NCBI GenBank assembly: GCA_007123655.1
Contig: SKKR01000245.1
Location: 1-5,609 of the forward strand
DNA: 5,609 nt
Direction: 5' to 3'
From: Thermomicrobiaceae bacterium
GTDB taxonomy: Bacteria; Chloroflexota; Chloroflexia; Thermomicrobiales; Thermomicrobiaceae
Shown: positions 1 through 5,334 of the stretch, piece after piece
How positions within the stretch are numbered: position 1 is the first letter of the stretch
Layout: the number at the start of each line of letters is the position of its first letter
Notes under the pieces: generated by a model
Told to the model about the DNA's origin: nothing
Database searches by the model: none
What the model saw: the letters and a program-made list of their open reading frames with translations, nothing else
Translations under genes and position numbers: made by a program

Positions 1-54
1 GACGCCAAGGAACGACTGGGACTTCTCCTTGAGCGACTGGACAGCCTCGGTTAG
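1..54 (+). CDS. C-terminal end of an unidentified upstream protein (partial)
   Basis: Reading frame 1 is open from the window edge to a TAG stop and encodes the tail DAKERLGLLLERLDSLG, a leucine- and charge-rich stretch that looks like a final amphipathic helix. The protein cannot be identified from 17 residues. Its stop lies 11 nt ahead of the mpg start, and the Shine-Dalgarno of mpg (AGGGA) overlaps the stop codon, which suggests one transcript and possible translational coupling. A chance open frame of this length is possible, so the call rests mainly on this spacing and on the sensible helical composition. Confidence 0.55.
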   Translation, partial: DAKERLGLLLERLDSLG

Positions 55-65
55 GGATTTCGATC

Positions 66-635
66 GTGCGAGACGTTCGGCCTGACGCCATTCCCGCGGC
101 CTTCTACGAGCGCCCGGTCGAACATGTCGCGCCAGATCTCCTCGGGGCTTCCCTCTGCGCCAGTAGACCGGAAGAGCCTCTGCGCGGGACGATCGTTGAG
201 ACCGAAGCCTACGGTGGCCCGGACGATCTGGCGTCCCACTCGGCGTTCCGCCGAAACGGTGTCGTCCGGGCGATGTGGGGCCCGCCGGGAACTCTCTACG
301 TCTATCTGGCGTACGGCATGTACCCCTGTTTCAACGTGGTAACCGGTGCGGCAGGGCAGCCGTCGGCAGTCCTGATCCGGGCGCTTTCGATCGTTGAACC
401 GGAGCCGGATGACCGGAGCGCCAGCGGACCCGGCCGGCTCGGGCGGTATATCGGCCTGAACGCAACGCACAACGGTCATAATCTGGTCTATCCGCCATTC
501 TGGATCGAACCCGGCAAGATGCCTGAGTCCGGGATCGCATGCGGCCCGCGCATCGGCGTCAAGCGTGGCGACGGCCGAGCCTGGCGATTCGGGATTCCCT
601 CTCATCCCGCCCTCTCCGCCGCCGGGCTCGGCTGA
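66..635 (+). CDS. mpg: 3-methyladenine DNA glycosylase (AAG/Mpg family)
   Basis: A monofunctional base-excision repair glycosylase that removes alkylated purines such as 3-methyladenine, and often hypoxanthine, from cytoplasmic DNA, leaving an abasic site. The 189 residues match the usual size of bacterial AAG proteins. VETEAY at 44-49 carries the general base (second Glu, E47, equivalent to human AAG E125) and Y49; H58 in ASHS corresponds to human H136; YVYLAYGMY at 78-86 holds the base-stacking and intercalating tyrosines (Y80, Y83); N90 follows in CFNVVT. IRAL (104-107), GPGRL (121-125) and PRIGV (161-165) are further family signatures. The start is GTG, preceded by AGGGA with an 8-nt spacer; no better in-frame start exists before the conserved domain begins at about residue 15. 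It probably shares a transcript with the gene ending just upstream. Nothing appears broken. The family call is from motifs; substrate range is not visible. Confidence 0.96.
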   Translation: MRDVRPDAIPAAFYERPVEHVAPDLLGASLCASRPEEPLRGTIVETEAYGGPDDLASHSAFRRNGVVRAMWGPPGTLYVYLAYGMYPCFNVVTGAAGQPSAVLIRALSIVEPEPDDRSASGPGRLGRYIGLNATHNGHNLVYPPFWIEPGKMPESGIACGPRIGVKRGDGRAWRFGIPSHPALSAAGLG

Positions 636-656
636 GCTTCACGGCTCGGAACGGCA

Positions 657-818
657 CACGTTCGTTCTTGACATGTGTTGTGTTAACCGGCAGAATCGTC
701 ACTGACGCACTATCATCCGGATGCTCCTTAGTCGCACGTTGATGTCGATAGTCATACCCCGCGCACGTTCCAGGGTGGACGCCCCGGGAGCGACAGAGGG
801 AACGCGAGACTGCACGTT
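657..818 (+). repeat. Four direct copies of CACGTT around the SnoaL-like promoter and leader
   Basis: CACGTT occurs in the same orientation at 657-662, 735-740, 764-769 and 813-818. The last three are preceded by G (GCACGTT); the copies at 763 and 812 extend to GCACGTTnnAGGG, and those at 734 and 812 share GCACGTTGA. One copy lies just upstream of the predicted -35, the others lie in the leader, and the last runs into the Shine-Dalgarno. A random hexamer would be expected about 0.04 times in this length on one strand. The hexamer also appears at scattered positions elsewhere in the window, for example near 3634, so only the clustering is notable. Spacings (78, 29, 49 bp) are not helical multiples of one another. 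Function unknown; a regulator site or leader element is possible. Confidence 0.4.
668..696 (+). promoter_or_regulatory. Sigma70-type promoter ahead of the SnoaL-like gene
   Basis: A perfect -35 hexamer TTGACA (668-673) is followed after 17 bp by CAGAAT (691-696), which matches the -10 consensus at four of six positions including A2 and T6. Transcription would begin near 703 and give a leader of about 130 nt before the SnoaL-like start. The spacer contains the tandem TGTGTTGTGT. Prediction from sequence only. Confidence 0.5.
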
Positions 819-822
819 GAAG

Positions 823-827
823 GGAGG
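823..827 (+). promoter_or_regulatory. Ribosome binding site that sets the SnoaL-like start
   Basis: GGAGG within a purine-rich run (820-829) lies 4 nt ahead of the ATG at 832. The upstream in-frame ATG at 721 has no Shine-Dalgarno, and the intervening codons do not resemble the family, so 832 is preferred. Confidence 0.75.
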
Positions 828-831
828 GGCG

Positions 832-1251
832 ATGTCCTCGGAACAGAACAAGGAGCTGATCCGGAAGGAACTCGAGGCCTGGAACAACAAAGATCTAGCA
901 GCGTTCGATCAACTCTTCGCGCCCAACTACGTTCATCATGACCCTGCTCAACCCGAGGTCACTGACCTGGAGGGTATGAAGCAGTTCGCGCAGGTCATGT
1001 GGACGGCATATCCGGACTTCAACGCAAAGCTCGAGTCGCTGGTCGCCGATGAGCATCTCGCTGTCAAGCGATACACGCTCACCGGGACGCATCAGGGCGA
1101 CTTTGCCGGGATGCCAGCGACCGGAAATCAGATCTCGGCCACCGGGATGACGATGTTCCGCATCGAGGATGGCAAGATCGTTGAGTCCTGGTGGAACTAC
1201 GATCTCATGTCCATGATGCAACAGCTCGGCGCAATACCACAGACGGCGTAG
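832..1251 (+). CDS. SnoaL-like polyketide cyclase/ester cyclase family protein (NTF2-like fold)
   Basis: A 139-residue, single-domain soluble protein of the SnoaL-like ester cyclase group, which adopts the NTF2-like cone fold. Seen in the sequence: an N-terminal helix with LEAWNNKDLAAFDQLFAPNYVHHDP (14-38), the typical opening of this fold; a central YTLTGTHQGDFAGMPATGNQIS (81-102), in which TGTHxGxFxGxPATG is a strong group signature; and a C-terminal strand with FRIEDGKIVESWWNYD (109-124), then MMQQLG (128-133). Family members include true polyketide cyclases, but most genomic homologues of this type are standalone and of unknown substrate, and no polyketide genes are visible here. It has its own predicted promoter and sits between mpg and mutL without obvious functional linkage. 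The start at 832 is set by the GGAGG site; a longer frame from 721 is open but unsupported. Family confident, reaction unknown. Confidence 0.9.
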   Translation: MSSEQNKELIRKELEAWNNKDLAAFDQLFAPNYVHHDPAQPEVTDLEGMKQFAQVMWTAYPDFNAKLESLVADEHLAVKRYTLTGTHQGDFAGMPATGNQISATGMTMFRIEDGKIVESWWNYDLMSMMQQLGAIPQTA

Positions 1252-1387
1252 GTATCTCGCCCGGGGCGTCCACACATTTCTACAAAATCAGTCCTGGGCA
1301 ACTGTCTGGTCAATCAGTAACTCCCGGACGAGCCTGGAGATCTCACTGAACCATTATTCGTTCGGATGGCTCGCTCGTGGGCGTCAT

Positions 1388-1417
1388 GTGATATGTCGCC
1401 TGTCCGGCTGCTATACT
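1388..1417 (+). promoter_or_regulatory. Extended -10 promoter of mutL
   Basis: TGCTATACT (1409-1417) is an extended -10 element (TGn plus TATACT, five of six to consensus). An 18-bp spacer separates it from GTGATA (1388-1393), a four-of-six -35. Transcription would start near 1424, giving a leader of about 50 nt before the TTG start. The rest of the 1252-1475 gap shows no ORF with a ribosome site and no terminator for the preceding gene; it holds only short palindromes such as GAGATCTC (1337-1344). Confidence 0.6.
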
Positions 1418-1463
1418 CACCGCAGACACACGGCGACGTCACCGGCGCGCGGACCAGTATTGC

Positions 1464-1468
1464 AAGGA
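1464..1468 (+). promoter_or_regulatory. Ribosome binding site that sets the TTG start of mutL
   Basis: AAGGA sits 7 nt upstream of the TTG at 1476. There is no in-frame ATG or GTG between this site and the conserved N-terminal ATPase helix, so the rare TTG start is well supported. Confidence 0.75.
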
Positions 1469-1475
1469 CGCCGAA

Positions 1476-3299
1476 TTGCCTACCCCGCTACCCACGGCGA
1501 CCAGGACCATTCAGCGGCTGGACGACCACACCGTCGGCAAGATCGCCGCGGGCGAGGTCGTCGAGCGGCCGGCGTCAGTCGTCAAGGAACTGCTTGAGAA
1601 TGCGCTGGACGCGGGGGCTGATCGGGTCACCGTCGAACTCGCCAGCGGCGGTCGTGAACTGATCCAGGTGACCGATGACGGCGCTGGTATCCCGGCCGAC
1701 GAGCTTCCGACCGCGATCGAGCGCCACACCACGTCCAAGCTGCAGCGATTCAACGATCTGGCGAACCTGCACTCCTACGGCTTCCGGGGCGAGGCGCTTG
1801 CCAGTATCGCCGCCGTCAGTGATTTGCAGATCATCAGCCGGACGCCGGAGAGCAGTCACGGGGCGAAGATCAGGATCCGGCACGGCTCGGCCGGATCGCC
1901 GGAGCCGGTTGCCGCCGCTCCGGGCACCACCATCTCCGTCCGCGACCTCTTCACCAACGTGCCGGCGCGCCGGAAGTTTCTCCGCAGGGATAGCACCGAG
2001 GCCGCACATGTCCAGCGGACCGTGACCGCCTGCGCGCTCGCCTCACCATCGGTCAGGTTTACCTTGATCAATGACGGGAAGACCGTTCTGACGACAGACG
2101 GTTCCGGCGATCTGGGCAACACGATGGTCGGAATTCTGGGCGCTGACATAGCCGCTCAGATGGTCCCGATTGTCTCCAGCCCGGACCTGGACGACGACGA
2201 TCCGGAGCGACCCCGGATCACCGTTGACGGCTATATCGGTCTGCCCACCGTCACGCGAGGGAACCGGCAACAGATGTACGTCACCGTCAACCGCCGCTGG
2301 ATCGACCATCGTCCGCTCGGCTTCGCCATTGAGCAGGCCTATCACTCGTTGATCATGGCCGGTCGCTTCCCGGTGGTTGTGCTCGACATCACCGTCCCGC
2401 CGGAACGAGTCGACGTCAACGTCCACCCCACCAAGCGCGAGGTGCGGTTTTCCGACGAGCGACTCGTCTTTAAAGTACTGCAGCGCGCGGTGCGGGAGAC
2501 CCTGATGGTCTACGCGGCGGACCAGCCAGTGCCACAGGTAACGCACTCCCCGATGAGCCGCGAGACCGCCCAGCGACGTATGTCGCTGGCGAATCCGGCG
2601 CGGGTGCCGTTCTCGCGGAACGAGGATCGGACGAACCATCTGCGGCCACCTGAACCGCCTGCGGGCCCGGCCAGCGATACGGAGCCTCCCGCACCGCACG
2701 AGCGGGAAAGTGGACAATCGACCAGCGACATCCCGGTCCTGCGCGTGCTCGGACAGGTTGGCGGGAACTACATCATCGCCGAAGGGCCGGACGGGATGTA
2801 TCTGATCGACCAGCATGCCGCCCACGAGCGCGTCCTTTACGAGCGCCTGCTTGCCCAGTACCACAGCGGCAATCTGGATCAGCAGACGATGCTGGACGCG
2901 GTGATCGTCGAGCTGACTCCCGAGCAGCAGGCGACACTCGATGCCTGCCGCGATGACGTGCTCGGGCTCGGGTTCAGAATCGATGACTTCGGCGGCGGAA
3001 GCGTTGCTGTCCGGGCGATTCCGGCGGTCATGCGCGGCAAGGACGTCGCGGAAACCCTCAGTCGGATCCTGGACGAGATCGCCGCGGGAGGGCGGGGGGA
3101 CTCGGTCGTCGATTCACTGGTGATCAGCGCGGCCTGCCATTCGTCGATCCGCTCCGGCCAGACCCTGACGCTCCCGGAGATGCGCGAACTGATCGTGCAG
3201 CTGGAACGCTGCAGTTCCCCTCGCGCCTGCGGTCACGGGCGTCCGACGATGCTCTTGATGAGTCAGGAAGATCTCGCGCGGGAGTTCGAACGTCGATAG
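1476..3299 (+). CDS. mutL: DNA mismatch repair protein MutL, endonuclease type
   Basis: MutL is recruited by MutS to mismatches and, in organisms without MutH, nicks the new strand itself. This 607-residue protein has the GHKL ATPase first: ELLENALDAGA at 38-48 (E38 general base, N42 magnesium ligand), DDGAGIP at 67-73, TSKL at 86-89, GFRGEAL at 102-108, NVPARRKF at 161-168, and VDVNVHPTKREVRF at 312-325 with the ATP-contacting K320. A Pro/Gly/polar linker runs from about 350 to 418. The dimerisation domain carries the endonuclease motif DQHA(x)2E(x)4E at 445-456, ACH at 553-555, CGHGRP at 585-590 and FER at 604-606, the metal-binding set of nicking MutL proteins. The usual CPHGRP reads CGHGRP here. 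No clear QxxLxP clamp-binding motif is seen, though QQTML (469-473) occupies its usual place. mutS is not in the window. The TTG start is supported by AAGGA. Its stop faces the regulator gene stop across 7 nt. Confidence 0.98.
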   Translation: MPTPLPTATRTIQRLDDHTVGKIAAGEVVERPASVVKELLENALDAGADRVTVELASGGRELIQVTDDGAGIPADELPTAIERHTTSKLQRFNDLANLHSYGFRGEALASIAAVSDLQIISRTPESSHGAKIRIRHGSAGSPEPVAAAPGTTISVRDLFTNVPARRKFLRRDSTEAAHVQRTVTACALASPSVRFTLINDGKTVLTTDGSGDLGNTMVGILGADIAAQMVPIVSSPDLDDDDPERPRITVDGYIGLPTVTRGNRQQMYVTVNRRWIDHRPLGFAIEQAYHSLIMAGRFPVVVLDITVPPERVDVNVHPTKREVRFSDERLVFKVLQRAVRETLMVYAADQPVPQVTHSPMSRETAQRRMSLANPARVPFSRNEDRTNHLRPPEPPAGPASDTEPPAPHERESGQSTSDIPVLRVLGQVGGNYIIAEGPDGMYLIDQHAAHERVLYERLLAQYHSGNLDQQTMLDAVIVELTPEQQATLDACRDDVLGLGFRIDDFGGGSVAVRAIPAVMRGKDVAETLSRILDEIAAGGRGDSVVDSLVISAACHSSIRSGQTLTLPEMRELIVQLERCSSPRACGHGRPTMLLMSQEDLAREFERR

Positions 3300-3306
3300 G
3301 TGTCCG

Positions 3307-4026
3307 TCAGAGCTCGATCTCCGGCTGGCTTGCGGTCTCCTCATCCTCGTCCCGCAGTTTGATCCAGCCGTGTCGCAGCGCGTAGATCACCGCCTGAGTG
3401 CGATCGTTCACCGCGAGCTTCCTCAGGATGCTGGTGATGTGGTTCTTGACCGTCTGATCACTAATGCTCAGCAGCCGGGCGATCTCCTTGTTACTGTGAC
3501 CATGAGCGACACAATCCAGGATCTCGACCTCCCGCGGGGTGAGCGGTGAGAACACCGCGCTGTTCCCGGAGTCCATCTCGGCCAGTTCCCGGAACTGGTC
3601 AAGCACACGGGAGGCAACGAACGGGTGGGACAGCACGTTCTCGTTGATCAGATACTCGCCCCGGGCAACGCGGCGGATAATGTCGATCAGATCGCTGGAG
3701 TCGACGTCCTTGGTGCAGTAGGCGGCCGCCCCGGCCCTGATCGCGCTGAACAGCTGCTCGTCGTCCTCGTGCATGGTCAGCACGACGATTGAGGCCCTCG
3801 GGTGTCGACGCTTCAGAATGCGGGCAACCTCCAGGCCGCTCATGCCCGGAAGGTTGATGTCGACCAGCATGACGTCCGGGATCAGTGTGTCCGAGTGACG
3901 GATCGCTTCGTGTCCGTCCCCTGCCTCGCCGACCACTCGCATATCCCGTTCGGCTTCCAGACTCCAGCGGATCCCTCTCCGGAACAATGGATGATCGTCA
4001 ACTATCAGGATCTGAATTGGATTCAC
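3307..4026 (-). CDS. degU: DegU/NarL-family response regulator with LuxR-type HTH
   Basis: A 239-residue DNA-binding response regulator. The receiver domain (about 4-120) has acidic residues D10 and D11, phospho-acceptor D56 in DVMLVDINLPGMSG, T84 and K106, so the activation machinery is complete. The LuxR/FixJ-type HTH spans about 160-217, with LTPREVEIL, then the NKEIARLLSISDQTVKNHITSILRKL helix pair typical of the NarL/DegU group. A linker (125-158) joins the two, and an acidic tail RDEDEETASQPEIEL (225-239) ends the protein. The start is GTG; GAGGAG lies 9 nt upstream and directly follows the TAA of the kinase gene, which is 15 nt away, so the pair is co-transcribed and probably translationally coupled. 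The partner is the DegS-like kinase upstream. Targets are unknown; the divergent promoter region at 5143-5334 is a plausible one. The symbol reflects family similarity and pairing, not proven orthology to Bacillus DegU. Confidence 0.93.
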   Translation of the reverse strand: MNPIQILIVDDHPLFRRGIRWSLEAERDMRVVGEAGDGHEAIRHSDTLIPDVMLVDINLPGMSGLEVARILKRRHPRASIVVLTMHEDDEQLFSAIRAGAAAYCTKDVDSSDLIDIIRRVARGEYLINENVLSHPFVASRVLDQFRELAEMDSGNSAVFSPLTPREVEILDCVAHGHSNKEIARLLSISDQTVKNHITSILRKLAVNDRTQAVIYALRHGWIKLRDEDEETASQPEIEL

Positions 4027-4041
4027 GGCGATATGCTCCTC

Positions 4042-5142
4042 TTATCGTGTTCGCCGCTGTTCGGCGACACTCTCACGTGACGACGTTCCCGCGTGCGTGG
4101 ATACCGGTATCTCCAGGTAGATCTCACTCCCTTTGGCAGGCTCGCTCTGCAACGACAACCGGGCTCCGATTACCTCCGCCCGCTCCTGCATGCCCAGGAT
4201 CCCGGATCCACCGGCGGAGTGCACTCTGACCGAGTCCGGGCTGAACCCCCGACCGTTGTCGCGAACCGTGATTACCGTCGCCTGATCCGCGTTCTCGATC
4301 GCAATCCAGCATTTGGTGGCGTCCGAATGACGATGGACGTTCTGAATCGACTCCTGGATGACCCGGAAGGCGGTCAGCTCCTGCTCCTCGGACAGGTCGG
4401 GGGATGTCGTCGGGAGATCCAGGCTGATCTCGTCCGGAAGAAACGACCGGTAAGCATTGACGTAGTGCTCAACGGTGCCGACAAGCCCGCGCTGGGCGAG
4501 CATGCTGGGTCGAAGATCGAATATGAAACGACGGATCTCCGACAGTCCGTCCCGCATGGAGCTCTTGATCCGCTCGATCTCGTTGACCGCCGGCGCCTCC
4601 GCGGTGCTTTCCGCCTGTCTCAGGGAGCGCTCGATGAACTCGAGCCCGATGATCGCGTTGGCCAGCACCTGCGCAGGTCCGTCGTGAATCTCTCGAGAGA
4701 GGCGCCGCCGCTCTTCCTCCTTCGCCCGGATCATCGCCTGGCGGAGGCTCATCTCCTTTGCGTCGTCAACCCCGGGCAACTCCTCGTCGCTGCCGAACTG
4801 CCGGCGCGCCGCGGTCAGGAGGTGGCCGAAGTCGCCGATCTGCTGCTGAAGGCTGGACACGCGCCCGACTGATGCCGCCAGTTTCGCTTCGCGCTGTCGG
4901 AGTTCGAGCTCGTGCTGGTCATCCTGTTCGTCGGATTCACTGTCAGGTTCGGCTTCCAGAACGAACCGCTCCAGCCGGATCTCTTCCAGGGCGCTGTTGG
5001 TCTGAGCACGCTCTTCTTCCAGCGCTTCGAGCAACGCGCTCAGGTCGCGCCCGCTGGCGGAAATGCCGGCCTCGGCATCTCCGATGACCGTATCCACCTC
5101 TGTCAAGATCGCTGAGAGACGCTCTGGAAGCTCCTCCGACAC
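4042..5142 (-). CDS. degS: DegS-like cytoplasmic sensor histidine kinase (HisKA_3/HATPase_c)
   Basis: A 366-residue histidine kinase with no membrane segment or signal peptide. Residues about 5-115 form a charged coiled-coil sensor region resembling the DegS N-terminal domain, interrupted by a very acidic stretch, EAEPDSESDEQDD (63-75). The HisKA_3 dimerisation domain follows (about 140-212): EEERRRLSREIHDGPAQVLAN (142-162) with phosphorylated H153, nearly identical to the DegS signature, then FDLRPSML (208-215). The HATPase has an N-box QESIQNVHRHS (263-273, N268), DNGRGF (295-300) and GSGILGMQER (312-321). Bacillus DegS is of similar length (385). The frame stays open upstream to 5367, but GTG at 5142 is chosen because GGAGGGGGAG lies 6 nt ahead, the extra 75 residues look non-coding, and the promoter elements fall inside them. 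It would phosphorylate the regulator encoded 15 nt downstream. The signal sensed is unknown. Confidence 0.93.
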   Translation of the reverse strand: MSEELPERLSAILTEVDTVIGDAEAGISASGRDLSALLEALEEERAQTNSALEEIRLERFVLEAEPDSESDEQDDQHELELRQREAKLAASVGRVSSLQQQIGDFGHLLTAARRQFGSDEELPGVDDAKEMSLRQAMIRAKEEERRRLSREIHDGPAQVLANAIIGLEFIERSLRQAESTAEAPAVNEIERIKSSMRDGLSEIRRFIFDLRPSMLAQRGLVGTVEHYVNAYRSFLPDEISLDLPTTSPDLSEEQELTAFRVIQESIQNVHRHSDATKCWIAIENADQATVITVRDNGRGFSPDSVRVHSAGGSGILGMQERAEVIGARLSLQSEPAKGSEIYLEIPVSTHAGTSSRESVAEQRRTR

Positions 5143-5148
5143 CGATCG

Positions 5149-5158
5149 CTCCCCCTCC
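5149..5158 (-). promoter_or_regulatory. Ribosome binding site that sets the kinase start
   Basis: On the minus strand GGAGGGGGAG ends 6 nt before the GTG at 5142. No comparable site precedes any upstream in-frame start, including the TTG at 5367 that would give a 441-residue product. Confidence 0.8.
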
Positions 5159-5260
5159 GGGACTGGTCGCGCCTGCAGAATCTGCCACACTCGGGGTTCC
5201 CGGCAGGCGTCGGGCTCGCGGGTCGGTCCCCGTTCATTATGCAACCCACGTGTCGCGCTT

Positions 5261-5275
5261 CGAGTATAGCACTCG
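5261..5275. repeat. Inverted repeat CGAGT-n5-ACTCG over the proximal kinase -10
   Basis: Five-base arms CGAGT (5261-5265) and ACTCG (5271-5275) flank ATAGC, and the whole covers the TATACT element of the kinase promoter. It is short enough to be chance, but its position would suit an operator. Confidence 0.3.
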
Positions 5276-5292
5276 CACGTATTATACATTAA
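5263..5292 (-). promoter_or_regulatory. Extended -10 promoter for the kinase-regulator operon (proximal)
   Basis: On the minus strand TGCTATACT (5271 down to 5263) is an extended -10, with the three-of-six -35 TTAATG (5292 to 5287) at 18 bp. The decamer TGCTATACTC is identical to the one in the mutL promoter. The leader would be about 115 nt. The element lies inside a small inverted repeat. Confidence 0.5.
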
Positions 5293-5309
5293 GATGCGTA
5301 CGTATGCAC
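5281..5309 (-). promoter_or_regulatory. Consensus TATAAT promoter for the kinase-regulator operon (distal)
   Basis: A perfect TATAAT on the minus strand (5286 down to 5281) has a weak -35, GTGCAT (5309 to 5304), at 17 bp. On the plus strand TATTAT (5280-5285) overlaps it almost exactly and could act as the -10 for the divergent aroM gene, although no good -35 accompanies it. The distal -35 falls within the TGCGTACGTATGCA palindrome. Confidence 0.4.
5295..5308. promoter_or_regulatory. Imperfect 14-bp palindrome between kinase and aroM promoters, possible operator
   Basis: TGCGTACGTATGCA equals its own reverse complement at 12 of 14 positions, with a perfect TACGTA core. It overlaps the -35 of the distal kinase promoter and lies 26 bp ahead of the aroM start, so a protein bound here could affect both genes. 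No regulator can be assigned from the sequence. Confidence 0.35.
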
Positions 5310-5334
5310 CCCCATGCGGAACGGAACACGTCAG

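Noticed and set aside
51..605. Long minus-strand open frame opposite mpg (184 codons)
   Set aside because: It is fully antisense to a clear Mpg protein, is rich in Arg, Pro and Asp with no domain signature, and is typical of the shadow frames of GC-rich genes.
721..831. 37-codon N-terminal extension of the SnoaL-like protein from the ATG at 721
   Set aside because: No ribosome site, atypical sequence, and the ATG at 832 with GGAGG matches the family start.
1258..1268. CGCCCGGGGCG after the SnoaL-like gene as a terminator
   Set aside because: The arms leave essentially no loop and no T-tract follows, so it cannot work as a rho-independent terminator.
1366..1662. Plus-strand 98-codon open frame starting ahead of mutL
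   Set aside because: It overlaps the mutL start in another frame, is rich in Arg and Ser, and its ATG lies upstream of the mutL promoter without a ribosome site.
2043..2864. Minus-strand open frame of 273 codons inside mutL
   Set aside because: Antisense to conserved MutL motifs, no ribosome site or family signature; a GC-rich shadow.
4093..4872. Plus-strand open frame of 259 codons opposite the kinase gene
   Set aside because: Antisense to the kinase catalytic domains, low-complexity Arg/Leu/Asp composition and no recognisable motif.
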